The notes below the pieces were generated by a model. It ran no database searches. It had not been told where the DNA came from and saw nothing but the letters and a program-made list of their open reading frames with translations. Made by a program: the position numbers and the translations under genes. Positions 1 to 5,854 of a DNA stretch of 5,854 nucleotides are shown here, piece after piece (positions within the stretch are counted from its first letter, which is position 1; the number at the start of each line of letters is the position of its first letter). Origin of the DNA: Hyphomonadaceae bacterium (lineage in GTDB: Bacteria > Pseudomonadota > Alphaproteobacteria > Caulobacterales > Aquidulcibacteraceae); the NCBI GenBank assembly GCA_003526465.1, contig DPWD01000126.1, positions 1 through 5,854 on the forward strand. The letters are read 5' to 3'.

Positions 1-1458
1 TGGCGGCGCGCGGAAGCCTGCCGCTCGCGGCGGCGCGGTCTCCGGCAATTTGTCGAAGCCCTCAATGCGCGCGACTTCCTCAACCAGATCGGCCGGCCCT
101 TCAATATCGCGCCGCCAGCTTGGCGGCAGCACGACAAGGCGCTGCCCCTCCGGCTTCGCTTCGAAGCCCAAGGCGGCGAGAATGCTCTTCACCCGCGCCG
201 AGCTGACGTCGATGCCCGCAAGCCCCTTGACGCGCGCGGGATCGAACGCAAGCGGCTTCGGCGGCGCTGGCGCCTTGCCCGCGATCATGAGTTCGCTCGG
301 CTCGCCGCCGCAAAAATCGAGCACGAGCTTTGTAGCCAGTTCGATCCCAGCCGCGCAGCTTTCGGGATCGACGCCGCGCGCGAAGCGGTATTGCGCATCG
401 GAAACAATGCCCGTCGCGCGCCCGGTCTGGTGGGTGAGCGTCGGATCGAACCAGGCGCTTTCGATCAGCACATCGGTGGTCGCTTCCGAGCAGCCGGAAT
501 ATTCCCCGCCCATGATGCCGCCATAGCCCAGCACGCGCGCATCGTCAGCGATCACGCATTGCTCGGGAGTGACTTCGTATTCATTGCCGTCGAGGGCCTT
601 GAAGCTCTCGCCCGCCTTGCCCATGCGCGCGCGCACCGTTCCGTTGAGCTTTGCGGCGTCATAAACGTGCAGTGGACGTGCACGATCCAGCGAGATGAGA
701 TTGGTGATGTCCACCAGCGCGTTGCGCGGGCGCAAGCCCACCGCGCGCAAGCGCTGCTGCAGCCAGGCCGGCGACGGTCCGTTCTTGACGCCACGGATGA
801 GCCGACCCGCAAACACCGCGCACGCTTGCGGCGCCTCAGTGCCAACCTTCTGTGGCGAGGCGAACTTGCCCGCGACCGGTTCGATGGGCGGCGTGCGAAA
901 CTTGCCGAGCCCCGCCGCCGCGAGATCGCGGGCGATGCCGTGCACGCCCAGCCAATCGGGGCGATTGGGCGTGACTTCAATGTCGATCACCGGATCGTTC
1001 AAGCCCAGCGCTTCCGCGAGCGGAGTTCCGACTTTCAGCGATGCATCAAGCTCAAGAATGCCGTCCGCATCGGTATCGAGTTCCAATTCCGCGCCCGAAC
1101 ACAGCATGCCGTTGGAAACCACCCCACGCACCGGCTTGGCTTCCAGCGTGATGCCCGACCCGGGGATGAACGTTCCAAGCGGCGCAAACGCGGTGACCAG
1201 CCCCGCGCGCGCATTCGGCGCGCCGCAGACGATTTCGAGTTGGCCGAGTTTGGTGTCGACCTGGCACACGCGCAATTTGTCGGCGTTGGGATGTTTCTCC
1301 GCGCTGATCACGCGCGCGATTGTGAACGCCGCGAGCTTCGCGCCGGCATCCTCGACCGATTCCACCTCGAGCCCCGCCATGGTCATGCGCTCGACGATCT
1401 CGGCGATCGAAGCGTCGGTTTCGAGATGTTCCTTGAGCCAGGAGAGCGTGAATTTCAT
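1..1458 (-). CDS. pheT: Phenylalanyl-tRNA synthetase beta subunit, partial (C-terminus outside window)
   Basis: PheT is the beta chain of cytoplasmic phenylalanyl-tRNA synthetase, which charges tRNA-Phe with phenylalanine; it carries the editing and tRNA-binding modules. The frame is open from ATG 1458 to the left edge, giving 486 residues of a usual length near 800. It starts [17 protein letters not shown], the typical PheT N-terminus. An EMAP/OB-type tRNA-binding domain spans about 40-150 ([13 protein letters not shown] at 56-68, [12 protein letters not shown] at 114-125). A B3/4 editing domain spans about 205-380 ([11 protein letters not shown] at 261-271, [11 protein letters not shown] at 313-323, YRFARGVDP at 357-365). 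The B5 domain begins near 400 and includes [20 protein letters not shown] at 446-465. The catalytic-like core and the FDX-ACB anticodon-binding domain lie beyond the edge. No internal stop or frameshift was found. No convincing Shine-Dalgarno precedes the ATG. The gene lies 184 bases downstream of the preceding gene, with a palindromic repeat between them. Confidence 0.97.
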   Translation of the reverse strand, partial: MKFTLSWLKEHLETDASIAEIVERMTMAGLEVESVEDAGAKLAAFTIARVISAEKHPNADKLRVCQVDTKLGQLEIVCGAPNARAGLVTAFAPLGTFIPGSGITLEAKPVRGVVSNGMLCSGAELELDTDADGILELDASLKVGTPLAEALGLNDPVIDIEVTPNRPDWLGVHGIARDLAAAGLGKFRTPPIEPVAGKFASPQKVGTEAPQACAVFAGRLIRGVKNGPSPAWLQQRLRAVGLRPRNALVDITNLISLDRARPLHVYDAAKLNGTVRARMGKAGESFKALDGNEYEVTPEQCVIADDARVLGYGGIMGGEYSGCSEATTDVLIESAWFDPTLTHQTGRATGIVSDAQYRFARGVDPESCAAGIELATKLVLDFCGGEPSELMIAGKAPAPPKPLAFDPARVKGLAGIDVSSARVKSILAALGFEAKPEGQRLVVLPPSWRRDIEGPADLVEEVARIEGFDKLPETAPPRAAGFRAPP

Positions 1459-1490
1459 AGATGAACGTCTTTTTGAATGATCGGCACACC

Positions 1491-1613
1491 ACCCATCCCC
1501 GGGCGAGCGCAGCGAGTTCCGGGGCCCATAAACACGAACGTCACCGCGATTTCGCCATTGGTCTGTGTTCTTGGGTCCCGGACTTGGCGCTGCGCGCCAA
1601 TCCGGGAATGGGT
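1491..1613. repeat. REPIN-like pair of inverted REP-type palindromes (about 123 bp)
   Basis: The block is bounded by 12-base inverted termini, acccatccccgg at 1491-1502 and ccgggaatgggt at 1602-1613, with one mismatch. The left arm and the reverse complement of the right arm share a series of blocks in the same order: ACCCATyCCCGG, a GCGCAGCG core, TCCGGGrCCCA and AACAC. Each arm is therefore one copy of the same unit, and the two copies face each other. The right unit contains a compact palindrome at 1576-1607 (TCCCGGA, one bulged C, TTGGCGC, a three-base TGC loop, then the matching arm). The left unit has a GC-rich CCCCGG/CCGGGG pair at 1497-1524. Paired inverted REP units are a known mobile-repeat format (REPIN) mobilised in trans by RAYT transposases; no such gene is in the window. 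The element would be transcribed within the operon and could fold into a long hairpin before pheT. I see no second copy here. Confidence 0.72.
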
Positions 1614-1642
1614 ATTTGATGCAAATTGCTTGTTAGTTGGGA

Positions 1643-2122
1643 TCATCGCCGCGACCCCGCGCGCCGTTCGCGCTTCAAGCGCTGAAACAACCAATCGATA
1701 TCGCACAAGGTCGCACCCCATTCCGCATCGGCCAGCGCCTCGCGCCGGTCGCACAATAGCTCACCCCACCAGCGCGCATATTGTGCGAAGAAACGGCGCA
1801 GCAGGCGCTCGTTGACGGCGCGGATGTGCAGCAGCTGCGCCACTTTCTCCCAGAAATGCACGACCGAGGAAATCGCCTCGCGCGCCTCGCCGTCGGCGGC
1901 AGCGTAAGCGGCTGGCATCGCCTTTCCCTGCATCGCGGCGTGCGCGGCGATGCGCACATGGTTGAACTTGGGAGAGTGGAACTCGGCGTAGAGATCGAGC
2001 GTCGTGCGCAAACGCTGATTGCGCCCGGCCGCGGTCCAATACACCGCACCACCCGCAAACGCGCCCATCAACGCGCCGGCGAGCGCGAGCAGGAGTTGGG
2101 AGAGGAGTTGGGAGTCGTCCAT
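1643..2122 (-). CDS. Membrane-anchored protein of unknown function, possibly DUF4760-like
   Basis: This 159-residue protein is not firmly recognised. One hydrophobic segment (about residues 5-30, LLSQLLLALAGALMGAFAGG) would anchor it in the inner membrane. A mostly helical soluble part follows, with TTLDLYAEFHSPKFNHVR at 40-57, HFWEKVAQLLHIRAVNERLL at 89-108 and FAQYARWWGELL at 112-123, ending in a basic tail. The layout (N-terminal helix, then an acidic/aromatic 'E-x-x-S-P-x-F' segment, then a helix with FWEK followed by WW) recalls DUF4760-type proteins, but from memory only. The ATG at 2120-2122 shares its A with the pheS TGA stop (TGATG), which suggests translational coupling to pheS; a GGGGGTAGGG stretch just upstream, inside the pheS end, may serve as a ribosome site. 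The frame stays open further upstream inside pheS, but that extension is arginine-rich shadow sequence. Function is unknown. Confidence 0.8.
   Translation of the reverse strand: MDDSQLLSQLLLALAGALMGAFAGGAVYWTAAGRNQRLRTTLDLYAEFHSPKFNHVRIAAHAAMQGKAMPAAYAAADGEAREAISSVVHFWEKVAQLLHIRAVNERLLRRFFAQYARWWGELLCDRREALADAEWGATLCDIDWLFQRLKRERRAGSRR
2091..2114. repeat. Perfect 12-bp tandem repeat, two copies
   Basis: The unit aggagttgggag occurs at 2091-2102 and again at 2103-2114. It lies inside the start of the membrane-protein gene and encodes SQLL-SQLL at residues 4-11, immediately before and within the membrane segment. The unit is four codons long, so gain or loss of a copy would keep the frame. Confidence 0.9.
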
Positions 2123-3210
2123 CACCCTACCCCCATCGCCAAGCCCGGCAACAGGTATGGGCTGAACCCGTAATGCTTCAGCCAGCGCGTGTCGGCGTCG
2201 AAGAACGCACGCAAATCCGGCATGCCGTATTTGAGCATGGCGAGGCGGTCGATGCCCATGCCGAAGGCGTAGCCTTGATATTTCTCCGGATCGATGCCGC
2301 AATTCTTCAGCACGTTCGGGTGCACCATGCCGGAGCCCAGAATCTCCAGCCAATCCTCGCCGACGCCGATCTTGATCTGCCCGCCTGAGCGGTCGCAGCC
2401 GACATCGACTTCCGCGCTCGGTTCGGTGAACGGGAAATGGTGCGGGCGGAAGCGCAGGCGCAAGTCGTCGACCTCGAAGAACGCCTTGATCGCCGCAACT
2501 AGAACGCTCTTCAGATCGGCCATGGTGGAGGTTTCGTCGATGACGAGCCCTTCGATCTGGTGGAACATCGGCGTGTGCGTGGCGTCGCTGTCGCAGCGAT
2601 AGGTGCGGCCCATGCAGATCATGCGGATCGGCGGCTTCTGCTTCAGCATGGTGCGCACTTGCACCGGTGAAGTATGCGTGCGCAGCACCTTGCGCGCGCC
2701 GTCCTGGTCCGTGGCGTTCATGAAGAACGTGTCGTGCATTTCGCGCGCGGGATGCTTGGGCGGAAAGTTGAGCGCGGTGAAATTGTTGAAATCGGTCTCG
2801 ATGTCGGGACCTTCCTCGACCGCGAAACCCATCTCGCCGAAAATGCGCGCGAGTTCTTCCATCACCTGGCTGACCGGATGGATCGTGCCAACGCGCGGAC
2901 GCACCGGCGGCAGCGTGACATCCACCGCCTCGGCCTTGAGCTGAGCCTCGAGGGCTGCTTCCGCGAATGCGGCCTTCTTCGCCACGATCGCCTCGGTGAC
3001 CGCCTCTTTCAGCGCATTGAGCTTCGGGCCGAATTCCTTGCGCTCATCCGGGCTCATGCCCCCGAGCGCTTTCATCAGCGCCGAAACCGAGCCCTGCTTG
3101 CCCAGCGCTTCGACGCGGATAGCTTCCAGCGCCGCGTCATCGCCAGCGGCGGCGATGCGGGCGAGGAGGTCGCGTTCGAGAGATTGGAGATCGCTGTTTG
3201 TTGTGACCAT
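2122..3210 (-). CDS. pheS: Phenylalanyl-tRNA synthetase alpha subunit
   Basis: PheS is the catalytic alpha chain of the cytoplasmic (alpha-beta)2 phenylalanyl-tRNA synthetase, a class II enzyme that activates phenylalanine with ATP and transfers it to tRNA-Phe. The protein is 362 residues, normal for the family. Residues 1-90 form the N-terminal helical arm that contacts tRNA ([20 protein letters not shown] at 34-53). Class II motifs follow: motif 1 region [19 protein letters not shown] at 111-129; [11 protein letters not shown] at 178-188; motif 2 around [19 protein letters not shown] at 200-218; [17 protein letters not shown] at 254-270; and motif 3 around [18 protein letters not shown] at 317-334. 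All key blocks are intact. The ATG at 3208-3210 overlaps the upstream gene's TAA by one base (TAATG), and only a weak GGGAT-type ribosome site is seen, so translation is probably coupled. Its TGA overlaps the next gene's ATG in the same way. PheT, its partner, lies one gene further downstream rather than adjacent. Confidence 0.98.
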   Translation of the reverse strand: MVTTNSDLQSLERDLLARIAAAGDDAALEAIRVEALGKQGSVSALMKALGGMSPDERKEFGPKLNALKEAVTEAIVAKKAAFAEAALEAQLKAEAVDVTLPPVRPRVGTIHPVSQVMEELARIFGEMGFAVEEGPDIETDFNNFTALNFPPKHPAREMHDTFFMNATDQDGARKVLRTHTSPVQVRTMLKQKPPIRMICMGRTYRCDSDATHTPMFHQIEGLVIDETSTMADLKSVLVAAIKAFFEVDDLRLRFRPHHFPFTEPSAEVDVGCDRSGGQIKIGVGEDWLEILGSGMVHPNVLKNCGIDPEKYQGYAFGMGIDRLAMLKYGMPDLRAFFDADTRWLKHYGFSPYLLPGLAMGVG

Positions 3211-4016
3211 TATCGTATCCCGGCCCGGCGTCGGTTTTCGCGGATGCGCTCAACCTCCGAGGAGAGTTCAGGCGCCCGGCACAAACCCAGTGAATCCCAC
3301 CCGGGTTGACCCTCATGTTCTAGGCATAGGCTCGCAGCCATTATTGGCGGTATGGCGTCCAACGGTTCGGCGCTGGCTTCCTGCCGGTCGGTCACCCGCA
3401 ACAAGAGACCAACGTACTCAGTAAATGCTTGGTCGACGGACGCAGTGGATATCGTCGCAAACGACGCTCGCGCTTCATCGAACCGACCGAGTTCGCGAAG
3501 CGCGTTTGCCAGTCGCAGACGAAGGACAAACCTCTCGTTATCTGGCTCAAGTGCTGTGGCTTGCGCCGCTGAGACGAATTCTTGCTGGAACCGCGTCTTT
3601 AGAGCCTGGTCATCATCAGCGTACCATGACGCCTGAAGCAGGAGCCACGTCGCCATTAGCGACCGCGGCAATAGGGAGCGCTCAATGAAGGCCGCCGTGT
3701 AATATGGACGGTTGAGCGCCCGCGCCGCAGCAAAGGCGGGCGATCGCAAAATCGTGGGCAGCCGGGTCAATTCCTCGGCCGTGAAGTCGCGATACATGAC
3801 AAGGCCGTTTCCGGGGCAGACGGGCAGCGGGAAGTGCCAGTTGCTGTACGGCTTGCCATCAGGCCGCGCGCCGAACGAGCTTGAGCTCATCGTATCGGTG
3901 AACGAGAAACGTTCGCCGCCCACTGCGCAGTCAATCTGACGCTCGACTGGCGTCGTGCCGTATGCCGGTAGCGCGGCGGCAGCGCACAACGCCACTATCA
4001 TCACAGCAACACGCAT
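3210..4016 (-). CDS. Secreted or periplasmic protein of unknown function with a TPR-like helix pair
   Basis: This 268-residue protein is not recognised by name. Residues 1-20 form a clear Sec signal peptide ([20 protein letters not shown]) with cleavage likely after AYG. The mature protein has two conserved-looking cysteine motifs, C30-A-V-G-G and C67-P-G-N-G, linked by a Gly/Ser/Trp-rich stretch, and two later cysteines (C231, C246). These could form disulfides or, less likely in an exported protein, a metal site. Residues 155-188 ([20 protein letters not shown], then [11 protein letters not shown]) look like a TPR helix pair. The ATG at 4014-4016 is chosen because GGAGG (4022-4026) stands five bases upstream of it; an ATG at 4026-4028 would place that site inside the gene. 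The TAA stop shares a base with the pheS ATG. GC content in two sampled lines is about 57%, against about 67% in a sampled pheT line, so it may be a later arrival or simply a less constrained gene. Confidence 0.87.
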   Translation of the reverse strand: MRVAVMIVALCAAAALPAYGTTPVERQIDCAVGGERFSFTDTMSSSSFGARPDGKPYSNWHFPLPVCPGNGLVMYRDFTAEELTRLPTILRSPAFAAARALNRPYYTAAFIERSLLPRSLMATWLLLQASWYADDDQALKTRFQQEFVSAAQATALEPDNERFVLRLRLANALRELGRFDEARASFATISTASVDQAFTEYVGLLLRVTDRQEASAEPLDAIPPIMAASLCLEHEGQPGWDSLGLCRAPELSSEVERIRENRRRAGIR

Positions 4017-4021
4017 GCTCA

Positions 4022-4026
4022 CCTCC
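4022..4026 (-). promoter_or_regulatory. Shine-Dalgarno site that fixes the start of the secreted-protein gene
   Basis: GGAGG on the minus strand sits five bases before ATG 4016. It decides between two in-frame ATGs four codons apart (4028 and 4016) in favour of the downstream one, whose product also starts directly with the signal peptide. Confidence 0.75.
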
Positions 4027-4081
4027 ATCGCTCTGCGGAGCAAATCGTGGGCAGTACACCTACCCCAGGAGGGAAGGTCGA

Positions 4082-4438
4082 CTACCCCAGCGCGCCCTTG
4101 GCCTGCGCGATGAGCCCCTTGAACGCGTCGGGCTGGTTCATGGCGATGTCGGCCATCACCTTGCGGTCGAGCTCGATCCCGGCTTTCACCAGCCCGCTGA
4201 TAAATCGCGAATAGGTGAGCCCCTCTTCGCGCACGGCGGCGTTGATGCGCACGATCCATAGTGAGCGGAAATTGCGCTTCTTCACTTTGCGGTCGCGATA
4301 GGAGTAGAGAGCGGCCTTCTCGACCGCGGCGTTTGCGGTGCGGAAGGTATTCGAGCGGCGGCCGTAATAGCCCTTCGCCTTTTTCAGAACTTTCTTGTGG
4401 CGGGCGTGCGCGGTGACGCCCCCTTTAACCCGAGCCAT
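4082..4438 (-). CDS. rplT: 50S ribosomal protein L20
   Basis: L20 binds 23S rRNA early in assembly of the large ribosomal subunit. The 118-residue product has the normal family length. The basic N-terminal extension ([20 protein letters not shown], then [15 protein letters not shown]) threads into rRNA, and the L20 signature [16 protein letters not shown] lies at residues 53-68, followed by the globular C-terminal part ([20 protein letters not shown] at 73-92). ATG 4438 has GGAG seven bases upstream. It lies 31 bases downstream of rpmI and 65 bases upstream of the next gene, in one operon. In other bacteria L20 represses its own operon by binding the leader mRNA; I cannot show that here. Confidence 0.99.
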   Translation of the reverse strand: MARVKGGVTAHARHKKVLKKAKGYYGRRSNTFRTANAAVEKAALYSYRDRKVKKRNFRSLWIVRINAAVREEGLTYSRFISGLVKAGIELDRKVMADIAMNQPDAFKGLIAQAKGALG

Positions 4439-4450
4439 TGTGTTACTCCG

Positions 4451-4471
4451 TCAAAATAGATTTTGAAAATC
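4451..4471. repeat. Two overlapping AT-rich palindromes between rpmI and rplT
   Basis: tcaaaat (4451-4457) and attttga (4460-4466) form a 7-bp inverted repeat with a two-base loop. gattttgaaaatc (4459-4471) is a second palindrome around one central base and reaches into the rpmI stop codon. Only one can fold at a time. This AT-rich patch stands out in GC-rich surroundings. A role in mRNA processing or in spacing translation is possible but only inferred. Confidence 0.6.
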
Positions 4472-4673
4472 AATCGAGCCCGTAGGGGATCCAGAGCTTG
4501 ACGCGCTTGGCGTCCGGCTCAGCGAGCACCGACATGCCCCGATTTTGACGGATGTACTTGGCTTTGTGGCTGATCAGGCGGTGGCGCTTGCCGGCGGGAC
4601 CGGCCTTCACTTTGCCCGAGGCCGTGAGCTTGAAGCGCTTCTTCACGCCGCTCTTGGTCTTCAGTTTCGGCAT
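4470..4673 (-). CDS. rpmI: 50S ribosomal protein L35
   Basis: L35 is a small basic component of the large ribosomal subunit. The product has 67 residues, normal for the family, and shows the hallmark [20 protein letters not shown] start, followed by [18 protein letters not shown] at residues 29-46. The start at 4673 is chosen because it gives the canonical MPK N-terminus and has a strong GGAGG (4679-4683) five bases upstream; an in-frame ATG 24 codons earlier would add non-family sequence and bury that site. It is the first gene of the minus-strand operon. The initiation-factor gene infC, which precedes rpmI in many bacteria, is not present; the region upstream carries divergent genes instead. 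Confidence 0.98.
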   Translation of the reverse strand: MPKLKTKSGVKKRFKLTASGKVKAGPAGKRHRLISHKAKYIRQNRGMSVLAEPDAKRVKLWIPYGLD

Positions 4674-4778
4674 TTTATCCTCCGATGGGATGAATGCGCG
4701 CCCAAGAACGTTTCTCGGGCACGCCAAAAAGGGCCGCCACGGCATGCCTTGAAGGCCGGGCCACCCAGAAGAGGCGGG

Positions 4779-4807
4779 CAGATAGCACAGGGTGCTGGCC
4801 CGTTCAA
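4779..4807 (-). promoter_or_regulatory. Putative sigma70-type promoter for the rpmI operon
   Basis: On the minus strand TTGAAC (4802-4807, four of six bases matching TTGACA) is followed after 17 bases by TATCTG (4779-4784), preceded by TGC as in an extended -10. This would start transcription near 4771 and leave a leader of about 100 bases before rpmI. The -35 match and the spacing are good, while the -10 match is only partial. It lies in the gap between the divergent genes, where an operon promoter is expected. Confidence 0.5.
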
Positions 4808-4831
4808 GATTTGATGCTAACCTAGCCGTCC

Positions 4832-4836
4832 GGAGG
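4832..4836 (+). promoter_or_regulatory. Shine-Dalgarno site for the GTG start at 4843
   Basis: GGAGG stands six bases before GTG 4843. A weaker GGAG (4854-4857) stands six bases before ATG 4864, which would give a protein seven residues shorter that still starts at the signal peptide. The stronger site favours GTG, but the second start cannot be excluded. Confidence 0.6.
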
Positions 4837-4842
4837 TTTAAG

Positions 4843-5508
4843 GTGCGGACAGCGGAGTTCTTGATGCTGATTCTGACGGCCGCTGCCGTCGTGTTTGCCT
4901 GGCCCCCCTTCGCGGACTCGCAGTGCCGAGACCACCAGCGCTTTTGCTCATCGTCAGAGACAGAACAGCATCCCTCTCCTGACGAAATCGCTTGGGGGGA
5001 AGCAGAACGGATGGCAACGCGGGTCGCGTACGAAGTCTTTTTGTCGCGCTACCCAGACAGCCAGCATGCCCAGACGGCACGGGACAAAATTGCCTTTCTT
5101 GACGTTGAACAAGGGGACGAGCCTCTACCATCGCCCGAATGGGCGCGTTCGATTGAGCCTGGCCAAACCCGGTGCGTTGGAAGGATTGGCGGAGACGAGG
5201 AGGTTTGCCTTCATCGCCCGCGGAACCATCCCGATCGCCTGGTGCGCGTCAGTCGACCTAGCCGCGACCCGGATCGCCGATCAACACAGGGTCCTGATGT
5301 ACTGCTGGGGACGGAAACTTGGGTGCGAACCGGCTCAATCCAAGTGCCCGTTGAGGAAGCTGGCGGTGCCTGCACGCCCGGCGAACGGACGTATGTGAAT
5401 GGAGTCATGCGTGTATGTACCGGTCAGGTGCAAGTCCCAACCGGGCGTGAGTGCCGGGTAAACAGCCGCACGGGTGAACGTCAGTGCCGCTCGATTGGAC
5501 CGCGATGA
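4843..5508 (+). CDS. Small cysteine-rich exported protein of unknown function
   Basis: The 221-residue product is not recognised. Residues 1-25 have a signal-peptide or membrane-anchor profile ([19 protein letters not shown] at 6-24); the following DSQC is a poor lipobox, so lipidation is doubtful. Residues about 50-86 ([20 protein letters not shown], then [17 protein letters not shown]) match a helical repeat style, 'W-x-x-A ... Y-x-x-F-L-x-x-Y-P-x-S ... A-R-x-x-I-x-x-L', common in bacterial TPR-like and caspase-associated proteins. The basic C-terminal part carries six of the eight cysteines (111, 122, 177, 192, 204, 215) and a repeated V-x-T-G-x-[IV]-Q-V-P motif at 161-169 and 191-199. The even number of cysteines fits disulfide bonding outside the cytoplasm. 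The gene runs divergently from rpmI, and its GC bias looks milder than that of the core genes by eye. GTG 4843 is preferred over ATG 4864. Confidence 0.78.
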   Translation: MRTAEFLMLILTAAAVVFAWPPFADSQCRDHQRFCSSSETEQHPSPDEIAWGEAERMATRVAYEVFLSRYPDSQHAQTARDKIAFLDVEQGDEPLPSPEWARSIEPGQTRCVGRIGGDEEVCLHRPRNHPDRLVRVSRPSRDPDRRSTQGPDVLLGTETWVRTGSIQVPVEEAGGACTPGERTYVNGVMRVCTGQVQVPTGRECRVNSRTGERQCRSIGPR

Positions 5509-5529
5509 CTGGCCTTTTCTGCAGGCCAG
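5509..5529 (+). terminator. Hairpin directly after the exported-protein gene, terminator-like without a U tract
   Basis: CTGGCCT (5509-5515) pairs perfectly with AGGCCAG (5523-5529) around a seven-base loop, starting on the base after the TGA stop. No run of T follows on either strand, so it is not a standard intrinsic terminator. It may protect a 3' end or have no role. The next gene starts 33 bases downstream, so the two plus-strand genes could still be cotranscribed. Confidence 0.35.
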
Positions 5530-5562
5530 GTTGGCGCTACATTCCTTCCCGTGGGGACGCCG

Positions 5563-5854
5563 ATGAACACGCCGCAGAGCCTTGAAGTCGTCCAGTCCGT
5601 CTTCCGTGTCGAGAAGGCCAAGCTCAGCAGCGCCCTGTCCGCGCTCGCGGGTTCGCGCTGGCTGACCGCCCTCCTCGCGAGCCTGGCGATGAGCCTGGGG
5701 GTGACCCTCGCCTACGCGCCCGGGCGGCTGCCCAACCTCTCCGGCCTGTCGTTCTCCACGTTCGGCCTACCCCCGCTGGATTTCGGCGTGGCCGGCGACA
5801 AAGCGAAGGAAGCCGCCGAAGCAGCCCAACGCCAAGGCGCGGGCGAAGCGGCGG
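5563..5854 (+). CDS. Single-pass membrane protein of unknown function, partial (cut by right edge)
   Basis: The frame is open from ATG 5563 to the end of the window, giving 97 codons plus one base. GGGGA (5553-5557) lies five bases before the ATG. The N-terminus (MNTPQSLEVVQSVFRVEKAK) is soluble and amphipathic. A hydrophobic segment follows at about residues 33-52 (RWLTALLASLAMSLGVTLAY), then a Pro/Gly/Leu-rich linker and an alanine-rich charged stretch (DKAKEAAEAAQRQG at about 81-94) that looks helical or coiled-coil. With no cleavable signal peptide, a cytoplasmic N-terminus and a periplasmic remainder is the likely topology. High third-position GC supports real coding. No family is recognised and the missing C-terminus may hold the main domain. 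Confidence 0.72.
   Translation, partial: MNTPQSLEVVQSVFRVEKAKLSSALSALAGSRWLTALLASLAMSLGVTLAYAPGRLPNLSGLSFSTFGLPPLDFGVAGDKAKEAAEAAQRQGAGEAA

Noticed and set aside
391..1464. A 357-codon open frame on the plus strand
   Set aside because: It lies wholly antisense to pheT, whose frame matches its family along its whole length. The arginine- and alanine-rich translation is typical of a GC-rich antisense shadow.
2123..2353. N-terminal extension of the membrane-protein gene
   Set aside because: The extension lies inside the pheS 3' end and translates to arginine-rich sequence with no domain features; the ATG at 2122 directly precedes the membrane segment and overlaps the pheS stop.
4049..4065. Hairpin between rplT and the secreted-protein gene (6 bp with one G-U)
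   Set aside because: It is short and no U-rich tract follows it, so I do not call a terminator or attenuator.
4060..4090. Nine-base direct repeat ctaccccag at 4060-4068 and 4082-4090, around the rplT stop
   Set aside because: It is short and could be chance; no mobile element or duplication boundary is visible beside it.
4029..4259. N-terminal extension of the secreted-protein gene into rplT
   Set aside because: It would overlap rplT out of frame and push the signal peptide deep into the protein. The strong ribosome site at 4022-4026 supports the start at 4016.
4674..4778. L20-binding autoregulatory leader or attenuator before rpmI
   Set aside because: The leader is GC-rich with small self-complementary pieces such as ggcatgcc and a run of five T, but I could not build a convincing stem or match a known L20 site by eye.
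4811..4823. Possible extended -10 (TGCTAACCT) for the divergent plus-strand gene
   Set aside because: No -35-like hexamer stands at a suitable distance, so the support is too weak.
4895..5398. Alternative 167-codon plus-strand frame overlapping the cysteine-rich gene
   Set aside because: It lacks a ribosome site and recognisable features, while the frame chosen has a signal peptide, a helical repeat and an internal repeat. I found no sign that a frameshift joins the two.

Overview
The window looks like chromosomal DNA from a GC-rich alphaproteobacterium. The protein sequences of L20, L35, PheS and PheT read as alphaproteobacterial, and the conserved order L35-L20-PheS-PheT supports this. A Caulobacterales- or Hyphomonadaceae-like lineage is a guess. 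I see no phage, integrase, transposase, CRISPR array, rRNA or tRNA.

Positions 1-4673, minus strand, hold one translation-related operon read right to left: rpmI (L35), rplT (L20), an unnamed secreted-protein gene, pheS, an unnamed membrane-protein gene, and pheT. PheT runs off the left edge after 486 codons. A plausible promoter lies at 4779-4807. L35 and L20 join the 50S ribosomal subunit. PheS and PheT form the (alpha-beta)2 phenylalanyl-tRNA synthetase. Two non-translation genes interrupt this classic order. Each joins pheS through a one-base stop/start overlap (TAATG before pheS, TGATG after it), so translation across these junctions is probably coupled.

The only sizeable non-coding stretch inside the operon is 1459-1642, just before pheT. 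It holds a 123-base imperfect palindrome made of two related REP-like units in opposite orientation, a REPIN-type arrangement.

Positions 4674-5854 are a divergent plus-strand region. A short shared intergenic segment is followed by a gene for a small, cysteine-rich, probably exported protein (4843-5508), a hairpin, and the start of a second gene (5563 onward). That second gene encodes a protein with one membrane segment and is cut by the right edge. Neither plus-strand gene can be named.

The core genes are ordinary. Worth a second look are the two extra genes coupled to pheS, the palindromic repeat before pheT, and the repeat-containing cysteine-rich exported protein. I do not see clear evidence of a new multi-gene system.
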